Origin: Tanytarsus gracilentus
Lineage: Eukaryota; Arthropoda; Insecta; Diptera; Chironomidae
Reading direction: 5' to 3'
Assembly: GCA_038502055.1 (NCBI GenBank)
Contig: JAXRKN010000045.1
Location: 10,715,501-10,779,500 of the forward strand
Length of the DNA stretch: 64,000 bases
How positions within the stretch are numbered: the stretch's first letter is position 1; the number at the start of each line of letters is the position of its first letter. This document shows, piece after piece, positions 24,401-37,900 of the stretch. Made by a program: the position numbers and the translations under genes. Below the pieces are notes generated by a model. That model saw only the letters and a program-made list of their open reading frames with translations. It ran no database searches and was not told where the DNA came from.

Positions 24401-27400
24401 AAAAGAAAAGAAAGAATGAAATTATAATCACCCAAAATTAAATGATAAATGATGAAAATGTCTTAATGTCATTTGACAGGCTTACAACAATTATATTTAT
24501 CGAGATGGTTGGAAGAATCATGAAAAATATTATGGGTACTTTAGATGATAGTTAAAGAAATTTTAAAAGTCATTTAATAAAATCATTAAAATAAAATTTT
24601 TATGTTTAGAAATAAATTATTATTTTTTTGAATTAAAATATTTGTTAAGCTTTTTGAGATTTAAGTTAGAATTTTGAGTTTTAATTTCTGAATTTATTTT
24701 TATGAAATTAAAAATTTAATTTACTGGTTCAAAGAGGTTGTTACATTGGTGTATAAAAGTATTTACATCTTTTATACTTCTTATTTACTTACTATAAAAT
24801 ATTTGAAGTTTATGTTATTGAAACTGCAAAAATTATCGAGAAAATTATGAAAAAAATTAATCAAAATTCAACAAAAAAAAATAAAATAAAGAATTCAATA
24901 AAATAAGTTCTATTTTATGATTTAAAAAACATAGAAATTAAATAAATAAATTTATATACCACTGTCACACCTCTCTTAAATAAATTTAACCCTAAACTTC
25001 TTTATTTAATTCAATTTATTTAAATAATCTTTAAATTAAACAAAAAAATCTCCAAGTTAGCAATTCTAAGAAAAGCTATTAATTAGTTAATGCCTCATAC
25101 AAAAATCTAATATGAATATAAATAATCTATCCCCACTGTCTCTATCTCTCTTCTCATATACCGCATAAGCATTAATATTTAGAGAATGAAAATTCAAAAT
25201 AATTTAAAGAGCGAGAAAGTACATAATCGAAATTGAATGAGATAAAATGAAACATTCGAATTGGCATAAAACAAACTCCATCTAATTTTATTCAAGGTTC
25301 ACAATTATATTGATTGACAATTATAAAAAAGAAAAATATCGAAAAATGTCATAATGGAAAAGAATGAGATTAGAAAGGATGAGAAATAAAATCGAAACTT
25401 GAAATTGATTGTTATTCAAACCAAAAAAGTCTAAAGCTTTTATTCAGGTCACACGAGGACGAAGTTGGAAAATTTTAATTAATTTTCAGAATTGTTTTTT
25501 AGGTGAAGCAGGAAAAGTTAATTTTTGATTTCAGTTAAAAGTTTAAATATAATTTGTCATATATGAAATGGGTCAGTTGGATGTTTGAGACACTCTCATA
25601 AAAATTTAATAAATTGTTTCTAGAAATTTTCAAATAATTCCAGCAGCTTTCAAGTTTTTTTGATTATTTTAATAATTAATTTTTTAGTACATTATTTTTG
25701 AAATTAAAAATTACGTTATGTTTTTATATGAATTTTCATAACGTACTTTTTAATTTTAAAAATAAGTAACCTATCCATGTGACTATCAAAGTAAACGAAA
25801 AAAAACTTGAGACCAGAATTAAGTTATTTTAGTCATTCATGACAGAATTCTTTAAATTCCAAAAAAAATATCTTTAAACAATCAAAATGTAAAAAATCAA
25901 AAACAGTGAAAATTCCCCTTTTCAACATTTGTTATGGTAACGATGAAAATGCTACCAAGAATCAAATTGTAAAATGCCATTCACAGTCACCCTCTCTCCC
26001 GTTCTTATCGCAGCTGGTATCTCAGTGGTTTTGTACAACAATCATTGGTAATCCCCATCACTAAAACAAAGATATCTGGGAATGTTGATTAGCATGTACG
26101 TGTTATAAAGTTTCACCCTAGGCAGTAAAATATGTGAAAGTAGGGGGTGATTTCTGCAGATGAGATTTATAGACGTTTAAATTCTTCTTCTTCATTTGAC
26201 TTCCTTCTTCTTTCCAATTACTTCCTTCGACGTCTTCATTTGATGTCTTTCATTTCTATTGCGAGGAAAATCTCGTCTATTTAAAAAGGGAAACTGACAG
26301 GTTTCCTCTCTTTATTTTAGTCTCTTTCTCTCGAGATTTGGGTTCATTTTAAGATTATCCTTTGTGTCGCGCGTCTCGCTTTTAAAGAGCAATTTTTCTC
26401 AATTCACTTTAATGTCAACCCCTCCGCAAAAAAAGCATATTGAGATTATGTAATGTCTAATAAAAATATTATGATTTTCGTCCAAACGAGCTATGAATTA
26501 TTTCTGGTGTGTATATTTTTCTTCTGAACAACAAGAGGGGATGAAAATGGAAAATTTGCTGCTAATACATCCTGACAGTCTACATATAATTCATAATGTG
26601 TATGGTGCTGAATGTCATGGATGGAAAAACGTGATAATTTATTTATTAGTTTTTAGTAACGACCATGATGCTATCGAGTAATGGATTTCCTTGTTTGTGA
26701 GGGTGAATTTTTCGTGCCTAATAGGAAAAGTAAATAAATTGATGAGGATGCAAGGCATATACGAAATGTCTTATTGATGAATTTATGGATGTTTTAATTT
26801 AACGGCAAATGAAAATTCAAAGAAGTTCAATTTTTGACTGTTAAACAAAATTAGAACTTTAAGATACAATTTTGAAAGTTCTTCGAATAACGTTAGATTG
26901 AAATGCAAAATAATACGTTGAAGTTCAATTTTTGAACTTAACAAAAATTTTCAAAATAAAATAAAAATGGTTCAAATTTTTTATTGCTCATTTTTTTGAA
27001 CCAAAATCTGAAATAAAAAATCAGTTGAAGTTCAATTTTTGAATCAAAAAGTTTAAAATTCAAAAAGCAACACATTAAAATTTTTATTCCAAAAATCCAC
27101 GAAAAAAATCTCTTTCATTTCTAACATTCCGGCTTGTATTGCTTTTCCAATGTCTTTTTGAGTTTTTGTTCCATCTTGCGACGTTTAATGCAATATTTGT
27201 CGCGTGCCTTCTCTCGTTTCTGCAAAACCTTTGGATCGGTACATTCTTCTTCACCGACTGGCGGACAAATGTCCTTTCTTTGAGCACATGGCTTCGGTTG
27301 TCGTTTCTTTTGATATTGTTGTTGACGTTTCTTTTCCTCTTTCATCGCTTGACTCATTTGTTTTTTGGAAACTTTGAAATCTTTTTTTTCCGTTTGAGTT

Positions 27401-30400
27401 ACTTTTGCATTTGGCGAACAGCCGGATGTGGGAGGACGGTCGACACATTTTACACAGTTGTTTTTGCTTACACAGCATGGACAGCACTTTGCAAAAAATC
27501 CAGTTGCTGGACGGAGGACCATCGATGCCGGTGGCTTTCGAGATTTGCACTTATAGTTGATTCGAGGAACATCAGGGCAATCAATACAGTCATTAGAACC
27601 TTCTAGTTGACACGCTATTTTATTGCAAGTTCTTGCTGCAGCAGGTGCACGAGGTGCCGGACATTTTTGCATCACACTCGATCTTTCTCTTTCCATTGTA
27701 TCTCTTCGACTTTGAAAACTATTTCTTCCCGATTTAGCGCACGAATTTTGACCACACGCAGCTGAAGCTGTCCGAGGAAAGTCTGATTCTCCATCTGATG
27801 TCGGAACGCAGGAAATTTGTAGTTCGCATGGTGTAAATGAAGGTTGACATGATTCTTTTTTCGGTGGACATGGTTTGCATGGAGTTTGGCGGGGTTGAGA
27901 TGAAAGTTCTCGTTTTAGTCGTGGACACAAAGGCTCTAGAGCACAACAATCTGATTCACCCGTAATTGCTGGCATCGATTTACAGCCACGTTGTGCTCTT
28001 CTTTCTGCAATTACGGTTTTGAAAGTATTTTCATAGTCGCGACACCAAAAAGTTTCGCCGGGTGGCACGAGGACATAGCCAGAGGTTTGCGGCAGCGATA
28101 AAACATCAAATGAACAGAGAGGTTCACCTCGGAGTGTGTGCATGCTAAAAATGAAGAGAAATTAAATTTTATAGAAAATTTTGGGATCAAATTTGTTGGT
28201 TAAAATTTTAGAAAATAACAACAAAGATTTTTTTAAAATTCAAACTTTCTCAACTTACGTCTTTCCCCGAAACAAGTAATATTTTCCCTTTTTCACGACC
28301 AAAGCTGCAAGATCACACCGTCGCTTACGAAGTCTTTCCGGTGGACATTCAATGCCATTCTCGAACAAATAGAGACTAACACATACCGTTCCTTTATCAC
28401 AACTCATAATTTAGATGATGGCCGAGGATTTTTTTCACACAAATTCAGTTTAGAGAAATGAAAGAGAGAAAATTACAAATTTGTTGGTTGCTGTGATGTT
28501 GACTAGTGAGTTAAAAGTTGACGTGCGATTAAATTTTGAATTAATAAAAAATGTTGACTGAGATTAATTTTAAAATTGAGTTAAATTATAATTTAAAAAA
28601 TAAGTTAAAAATTATTACAACTCCAAAAAAAATTTAAAGTTCAAATAAAATAAAATGTTTCAAAATTTTCTAAAATTCAAATCTCATTTTCAGCCTTGAG
28701 TTTCTTAAACATTGACTTGGGCAAAAAAATTCACGCGTTTTCTTTTTTATCGAGAAAATTACTGAACTTGAACATCAATATTTGATCAGAAATTGATTTG
28801 ATACCTTTTTACTTCTTTAGCCAAACCTTAATGGCTTTTCTACGGCTATGATTAAAGTGGGGTTAGGACATTTTGCCCCTGTGACATTTTGCCCTCACCA
28901 AAATCCGTGGGCAAGGGCAAAAAAAATAGGGTCATTTGTCGGGGCAATTTGCACAGATTTGACCTTTCACAAATATTTTTCAACTTTTGCCAACATTTGA
29001 CCATGGACAAATTGACCCTATATTTTTTGCCCACAGACAATTTGCCCATACATTATTTAATTGTTTTAATAATTTTTAAAATTTTTTATAACTTTTTCAC
29101 TAATTTCACTATGATATACTTAAATAGAAATAAGCGATTTTTAATTTTGCCCTTTGGCACTTCTTGAGTATCCATACTCAAAACTTTTTAACTGAAAGTG
29201 ATAAAACACCGATTGCTTCTTCTAAATCCAAATAAAATTTATAAAACTATTAAATGAGAGTAAGTTTTGAAATTAAATTCTTTTGAGGATATTAGCACTT
29301 CCTGAAATAAAAAAATTTATAATTTTTTGAAAAATTGTCAATGTTCTTCTCTACAACATGCAAAAAGTCAATTTTTATCTTAAAAGAATCAAAAGTTATG
29401 GAAAATAAAAATACCTCTCTGGAATCTTCGAAATTTTTCAGAAATTTTAAGACTTACTTTTTAGGTTTGAGGAGCTGCTCCATAACTATGAATGCTGGAT
29501 AGTACATGTGATATATCAAAATTTCTATTAAGAAAAAATACAACCTGATTTTTGTTAATGTAAAAACCACTAGAAAAACCCAAAAAATAGGCAAAAAGTA
29601 AATCTTTAAAATTTTCCGTATTGGCTCGATATATCGCTATAAAAACTTTAAATTATTTTAATTAAGTTTATATTTTGACAAAAAAAAATTATTCATGGGC
29701 AATTTGTCCATGGACAAAAAATATAGGGTCAATTTGTCCGGGGCAATTTGCCCACAGATTTGACCATGCCCACATATTTTGCAAATTTTGCCCTCATTTG
29801 ACCATGGACAAATTGACCCTATATTTTTTTTGCCCTTGCCCACAGATTTTGGGTGTGGGCAAAATGTCACAGGGGCAAAATGTCACAGAGTCGATTAAAG
29901 TATTTTTAAAAAGGGTAAATCGAAATATCTCATGATATAACCTTTGTTTAGAAATTATAATTTAATGAAAGTCTTGTGGATGAGAGTTTGAAGGTTAAAG
30001 TTTTAATAAATCATAAATATATTAAAATTTTAAATTTTATTGCGTGGGACATGAAACCGTTGGGGACGTAAATTTAAAAAAAGTATACTTTTTTTATACA
30101 ATTTTCTATTGAAAATACGTTGGGGACGAGATTTAAATTTTATTTGTATGATATGAGGATTTTTTGAATTTTAACGGTAACATTTGGCCATGTCCCACGC
30201 AGGGTAATTTTAAGCTTAAAAAAAGTTTAGAATTTATCAAATCCACAAAAATTTAAAAAATTTATTTGAAATTTCAATATTTCTTAGCTATAAATTTATT
30301 CTTCAAATAAAATCAAGAAAAATTCCAAAATCATTTTAACGATTTTAAATCCAAAATTTATTGAATTCCTAAATTTTCTTTGAAACTCTCCAAATCAGAC

Positions 30401-33400
30401 CTGCCAAAAAGAGAAAATCAATTTTCTTTCACTTTTATTTCCTGCTGTGCGAATTTCATTCACTTTTTCACCTCACGCACAAACACATGAAAGGGATTTT
30501 TTTTCCATTCACTTCCTTTTTGTACATTCCCGTCTTGTACATTAAAACTGCTGGTGAAAACATTTTCTGTTAATATATATTTTTTCTTGCTGATTAATGG
30601 GAGGTTGGTGCACAAAAATTTAATGAGCTTCGGTTGAAATGTTGTAACAAAATAGAGAAATTTCACCCTCACACAAATAAAACGAGATGTCTATAGGGGA
30701 CGATGCTGATGATGTTGTTGAAGAAGGGGAGAGAAAATCCATGGTGAAAAATTTAATGTGTTTTTATCACGTTACGCTATCTTTACATCGTCATGATGAT
30801 ATCACCTTTAAAAGAGAGAGATATGAAAATAATTTAATTCGAACTCATCTCGTCACGAGGATTTAAAATAAATAAATTTACAAAAATTGTCATAAAAATG
30901 AAAATTTATAACTAAATGGAAATCGCACGCTTGCCTTCAAGCCGACACAGAAATATGTCAAAAAATGAAAAATTTACAACAATCCTCTGTAAATCTTCAT
31001 TTACATCCGCACCCTAAAGATGTACCTTTTAGACAATTTAACCTCAAAAAACGAGAGCGAACATGAAAAACAGGATGGAACTCAAACAATGGTCACGTGG
31101 CGGAAATTTAGATCTCGCATAAATGAAGAAATCTATTAAAAATATCGTTTTTCAGCAATAAAGCAATTTTAATTTTCCGGCAGTCTTTGTGCTTTGTCTC
31201 GAGCGGTAATTGAGGAACAATTCATGAATCATTATTGTTATCGTCGCTGCCAAACCGTAAATAATTCTGTGTTTTTTCTTGTATTATTTCTCATTAATTA
31301 AACTTGTGCTCTGGTTTGCCATATCTGATTAGCGTAATGAGGATTAATTTCGATGGGTTCACAATATTGTTGTTGTTGGTGCTGAGATGGAGAAAATAGT
31401 GAGAGTTTAATTTAAATTATAAGTCTAGTAGGGAAGGAGAAAATTTGTCAGTTAGGAAAATAAGAAGAAAATTTTAAAATTTAAAAAATACGTTACAAAA
31501 ATTTACATTGAAAATTTATGAAATTTTAGTAACGTATTTTTAGTATTTAAATTTTATTTGCAAACAATGTATGAATTAAAAAAATTTGTTCAACACTTTC
31601 CTAATTGGATCTTAAAGGGTTTTGAAAATTTTATATCAACATTTCTCGCTCTTTGAATATTTCTTTAATTTAAAGGTTTCTTGCAAAACCTTCGGGAAAT
31701 CTTCAAGATTTAATCAATAAATTTCTCTCACAAAACTGTGAAATGAACAACAGCAAAGTGTAGAAAATAAAAAATTACCTTTATTCTCATCGCATTCAAT
31801 GCACGATATACAATTCACAAAAGAAAGAGCGACAGACAATGAAAGTGCCATTTTCAAGTGCTTTCATCTCGCTTCTTTAGAGTTTTTCCTTTATCTTTCA
31901 TGACAATGGGATTATTTACTGTGGCATCATCACATGTGTAAAAGATGATTTGAGAATGCAATTGAAAAAAACTTACTGCAGGGAGAAGGAAGTGTAAAAT
32001 GCATTTTACTTTTTATCCACATCATGACCTGGAAATGAGAAGATGTAAAAGTTTTACAGCAATTTTAGACGAGAGAAAATAGGAAAATAAAAAAATCCAG
32101 TTGGGAAAAGTTTTATGCTAAAGTTGTTGAAATTTCACGAAAACTTTTCTAATATTTTAAAAATAAAACAAATTTTTTTAAAAGAACATTTTCACCTTCA
32201 ACAATCATTAAAATCTCACAAATTTTTTCATGTCCATTGCATCAAATCAAACATTTGCCAAAAAATGAAAATTTAGTCATCATTGGAAAATATTTCAGAA
32301 AAAATTTTCAGTTTAGTTTTCACCTTCAAAATCAAACATTCAAAATTCTCAGTGAAAAAACATCATGAATTCCTCACAATCGCAAGATAAACTCCAAAAA
32401 GACGACGATGGCAAGTTTAATTATTTAAAATCACAAACAAACAAATCAAAGCAAACAAAATCGTGAAAATTTTCTAAAAGCACATTTTGTTTGCAGTTCT
32501 AATGAAATTGTTAACCAGCTTACAACATCCTCGTACATAATTTGTAGCATTGATCAATTTTCCTTACATCAATCACTCACGGGGAAAAATTCTCCCTTTT
32601 TGAGTTTTCTTTTGGTGCGAGGGTGGTGATAAAATAATTTTTAAAAATTCCATAAAGAAAATTGTGTAAAAAAAAGTCGTGTTACTCCCTCAAAAACGCA
32701 CCTTCAAGCTAGAAGTTCTGTAATAATCCCATGAAATTGTATAAATAATTACATTCACCCTCAATGTACACTAACATGTGGTTGAGTTCCCTTCGACATT
32801 TTCATTTGCAACGATGCCAATTTTACCAAAAAGCCGTCAAGAAAATTTCCGAGGGTAAAAACGAAATTTCCATTATATCTTAAAAGCGAAAACGAGTTGA
32901 TTTAATTTTTCTCGACAATTTCTTCGTCACAATGCGATGATTTTTTTTTGCATTCTTGAGACGGGATGAAAATTCCGCGAGGCGAATAATTAATTTAATT
33001 ACACTGCAATTGTTTACCTTTTGATCTTAAGTCTGAAGGAAAATCTTCTTAAGGATGCCAATTAAAACACCAGAAAGTTTTCTTTTTAACATTGGAAATT
33101 TTTTGTTTTTCAATGATAATTTTTTACGCTCGAGGACTCTTGAAAAGGAAAATTTGAATTTTGGGTTTGATGAGAAAATTTATTTTAATTATTAAGATTG
33201 TTGTGACAGTCTTAAGTAATTAAGAAATTTTATATTAAGGGTTTTAAGTTAAAATTGTAAGGAATGAAGTTGCAGTAAAATTCTAGGTTCGAATCCTAAA
33301 ATTAAAACATCGCATTTTTGCTATAAAAATTATTTTTTTAAATTTAAATTTTTGAATCTCAAATTCGAGGTTCGAATCCTAAAATTAAAAATTTTGTGAT

Positions 33401-34849
33401 ACTTTTCATATAATTTTAATTATTTTCTTTCTTTTTTCAGGATGGCGCGATCAAATTTTGTCCCTCCCGAAGAAATGGTTGTCTCAAACTTCCGTCACGG
33501 ACGAGTTTGGCTTTCCAGAGGTGAGTTACAATTTCAATCCAAATGCTTACCCTGTTTTTTGGTTATAAGGTGGCACCTTAGTAAGCAGTAGCACCTTATA
33601 ACCAAAAAACAGGGTACTAAAAAATTCATCAATGTCACCTCGATTTTTGATTCCCCTCGAGTCTCACAACCTACGTCACTCTTCTCGTTGCTCGTGATTC
33701 GATTTATTGCAGAAAATAAACATTTTTTTTTGCTTCCTCGCTTTTATGCAATAAAGTCATTCGTTCAAACGGTTCCCTAGAGACCTTTACCCTCTTCGCT
33801 TTAGAAATACATTTTAATCCATGAATGTTGTTTTCAAACTTTTCTTCGCTTCGTAAAAGTGTCGAGAGAGATAAAAAAAACGTTTTCTATGGCTTTTAAA
33901 AATTGAAAATTTATTAAATTTAATTGAAAATTGATGAACGAGATTCAACGATGGCTTGCTCTATCATCATCATGTGTGTGAGTGGATCGTATGCATTTAA
34001 AAAATTGCTTCAAGGCAAGATAATTTAAGGCCGGCATATTAAATTACATGTTTCGAGTGCAGAATTTTCCATCAACGACTGAATGATGTAATCATGACTT
34101 CGGGGTCGATTCACATTGCAGTGAGGGGAGACGAGAGGAAATTTGTACCTTTAATTTTTCTACAACAAAACAAGGATGATACTCGAGAGGATCGAAGTGT
34201 GCGTTGAAAAAGTGAGTTGCAAAAATTATTTGCTCCGGTGATTAATTGGGTTTTGGCAGTGCTAGAGTAGGTAAAAGTGGCTAGTTAGTTAGATTAGGAC
34301 AGGTAGTGATAGAAAATGTTCGAGTACACTCAATTTGGAAGGAAGGAAGTCGGTTTTGGAAAAATTGTCCATTGAGGATTTTTCAAGAAAAATTTCATGG
34401 GTAACTATGTAATGTAATGTAATTTATTTTGGTAAAAGTGTGACAGGGTACTGATCGGTAAGGATCAGTTGAGGAACGGAAGTGGGTTATTTTGAAACAA
34501 GTTTGGTTAAAGGGGTTTTTTTTTGGTTGATGAGTGAATTGGGTAAATTTCGTTTTCAAAATAAAAATGTCAGCCTGGGACTTGTAATTTTGTTTTAATT
34601 TTGTTTGAAAGGATATTTATAGATAGGAGTTAAGGGATTTGCACACTTCGATCTCGAGGGAGGGTTTGTGTTTGTGATTGTTCTAAAATAGACAACGGAC
34701 ATATATTTTGACTCGACACACCAACTGTGTACACTAGTCTCAGTTGAGGAAGGTAGTGGTGGAATCACGGTTTTATTAAGGATTTGAGAAAAAAAAAATG
34801 TGATTTGGTTTTATTAGTGGAAATAATATCTAGAAAAAAAGATATTAAG

Positions 34850-34912
<63 letters not shown>

Positions 34913-37900
34913 AAAACAAGGGGGGGGGGGAGGGGGGGGGGAAAAAAAAAAAAAAAAAAGTTGAAAAATCGATGAAGTTTTTTAACAATTTAAAGAGAAA
35001 ATTTCGCTTAAATTTAAAAATTTTCAACCCTTCCTGAATTTTACCTTTTCAACTCATTTTTCGCTCTCATGCATTTGACACTGTCTGACTACGTTGACGA
35101 CAACCTGCTGAAATGCTTTTGATGCAGAAAATTGCGAACGTAAATTTCCCGCTGGGCATCACTTTTTAGATTGTGCACACACAGTGACGATATTTTTTCT
35201 CTCTCCCTTCATGTCCACAATTTAATGTTGAAAAAAGTTGAATTATGAAAAGAGTAAAAAGTGAGAGTGCTTCACAATTTTTTGATAAAAATTTACATGA
35301 CATCGTAAAAGTTAAAAATCATCATGGATTTTTTTCAGCATCATCTCCTCACACGCTTCAATTACTGTAAATTAATCCAATAATCCACACGAGAGAAATT
35401 AATTGAATTTTGAGGTGTTGCTCATAATTTTCATAGGATTGGATAATTTTTATTTTTAATTTAAAAATCTTAAAAAAATTTAAATTTTAGGAGTTCAAAA
35501 AATCTTAAAACCCTCAAAAAAATCTTTCATCCCTTGATTTTAGAACTCAATTTTGTTTTGATGGAAAAATTTACATTCGACACATTAAAGTACACTCGAT
35601 ACCAAGATATCATCTCATGTTGCTTTCACTTTTTATTACGAAAAACTCAACAAAGGTTGAAACGAAATTTAATCCGAAAAAACATTTTTATTTTCTTTTA
35701 GAAATTGCCGAAAGTTCCAGTGCCACCATTGGAACAAACAATGACAGAATATTTGCGAGCTCTTAAGCCGATTGTAACATCGCAACAGTATGAGAGGACG
35801 AAGAACATCATCAAGCAGTTCTCAACTCAACCTGGTCCAAAATTGCATGAATATCTCGTTAATAAGCGCGAGGAAGAGGAAAATTGGGTGAGTTTTGAAT
35901 TTTTTAAGAAGAAGAAATTGATAAGAAATTAAAAACCACTTTTGGCACTCGTCAAAAGCATCTCGAGTGTGCACTTGAAGTTATCAACTTCAATTAATTT
36001 ATAAACTTTCACAAAATTGCAATTTTTATTAAAAGTTTTCCGAGTAATTTTTTACTTATTAAATCAACACTCATCAGGATTGCCAGCGATGCATTCTTGT
36101 CGCTCAAATGAGAAAATATTTCCAGCATCACAGACAAGCTCAATGGGTTGATTACTGACACAGAAATAATATCTCGTGCAATCAGACTCGTGCGGTGCAT
36201 ATGAAGCTTTTTATGTGAGAATTTTCATTAAAAAAGGATAAATTAGAAAATCGATTGTTAATTTACCATCAGGAATGCCATCGCATGGATTGTTAGATGG
36301 AGCAGCAGTTGTTGTTGTTGTTGTGGGCTCAGGAGTGGATTCTGTTGTGGGCTCAGGAGTGGATTCTGTTGTAGGCTCTTCAGTTGTTGTTGTTGTAGCT
36401 TTAATTAATTAAATAATTTTAAACCTTAATTGGTTTGAGAGAATTTCACTTACATTGAGTTGAAGGCTCAGTTGAAGCTGAATAAGTAAAAATTAATTAA
36501 GAAGATTTATTTAATTTAAACTTTTGAAACTTACGTTCAGTTGAAGCTAAATTGATTATAATTAAGAGATAACAATTTAAAGGACTCAATTAAGGAATTT
36601 GGTTTAAAATTTATTAAAAAAATTCTTACGTTCTGTTGAAGCTGAAAAATTAATAACTAATTAAGAATTTCTTTATTTAAATTTAATTTTTTAACTTACG
36701 TTCTGTTGAAGGTTCAGTTGAAGCTAAATGACAAAAAAAATTAATTTAAAATTTAATTATTAATGATTTTTTAATTACGTTCAGTTGAGGGCTCAGTTGA
36801 AGCTAAACAAATGAATAAAAGTAAATTTCTAGTGAATTTTAAAATTTAATAAAATCTAAATTTTTTAATTACGTTCAGTCGATGAAAACTCTGTAGTTGC
36901 TAGATAAAAATTAAAATTATGTGTATTTTATGAAACGATTTAAAAATTTGAACTTTTTAATTTTAAAACTATTATAAAGTTCAAAAATTCTTACACTCAG
37001 TTGAAGCTAAATAAATAAGAAAAAAATTAAAATTATTAATAATATTATTTAAAAATCAAAGATTAAAAACTCACGATCTGTAGAAGGCTCGGTCGAAGGT
37101 TCAGTTGAAGCTAATTGAGCAAAAATTAATTTTTAATCTCAAATATTTTAAGTTTTTGTTAATTTTAATTTTCTTACGTTCAGTTGAAGGCTCTGAAGAT
37201 GACTCTGTGGTTGCTGAATAAAGAAAAAATATTAAATTTTAGATTTTAGATTTTTAAAAAGGTTGAAAACTTTTCTAAAGTCTTTGGATTATTTTTGATT
37301 TCAACTTAAATTTTCAAAACTCACATTCTGTTGTTGGTTCAGTTGGAGCTGAATTAAAAATTTAAATTTTTTTAACAACCTTAAAAAAATTGATAAAAGC
37401 TTAGCTCACGTTCTGTTGTTGTTGTTGTTGTTGTGGTTGACTCAGTTGTTGTTGTTGTGGTTGTTGTGGTCCTGATGGTGGTCGTTGGACCAGGGGTTGG
37501 TGGCTATTAAAAAAATATTTTTATAAAATAATTTAATAATTTTTACGTCAAAAATATTAAAAGTTCTTAATCGTAAATTTTTACATAAACTTACAGTCCA
37601 AACAGTTGGATTTGTAGCAACCAATGGTGTGGAAGTAGATTGAGTTGTGACTGTGGTGTCTTGGGAAGGTGAAGGCGGCTAATTTTTTAAACAAAATTGT
37701 GATTTGTTAATCAGCAATACAAAGATAAGAAAAATCAAGTGCTCTTGTAACTTATCAAAAGCTCATTTTAAGAAAACAAACTTACAGTTCCAGTTGAAGT
37801 TGATTCAGATGGCTCGAAGGTTGTTGATGATGTGCTGACCCATGTTGAAGTTGTTTCAATTACATTCGTCCTTGTTCTGATTTCATCTTGTGAAGGCGGC

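Noticed and set aside
27139..27606. A 155-codon plus-strand frame opposite the Cys-rich gene
   Set aside because: It is the antisense shadow of a spliced gene with start, donor, acceptor and poly(A) signal on the other strand.
28852..29167. Small ORFs at the left arm of the 1-kb element
   Set aside because: Their counterparts appear inverted in the right arm; they arise from the terminal repeats, not from selection for protein.
34784..34975. A lysine-rich 63-codon frame
   Set aside because: It is translation of the poly-A/poly-G tract.
36535..36641. Possibility that the 12-nt microexons are decayed intron sequence
   Set aside because: Each keeps AG before and GTAAG-type donor after, the same phase and PSTE coding, which chance decay would not preserve in all ten.
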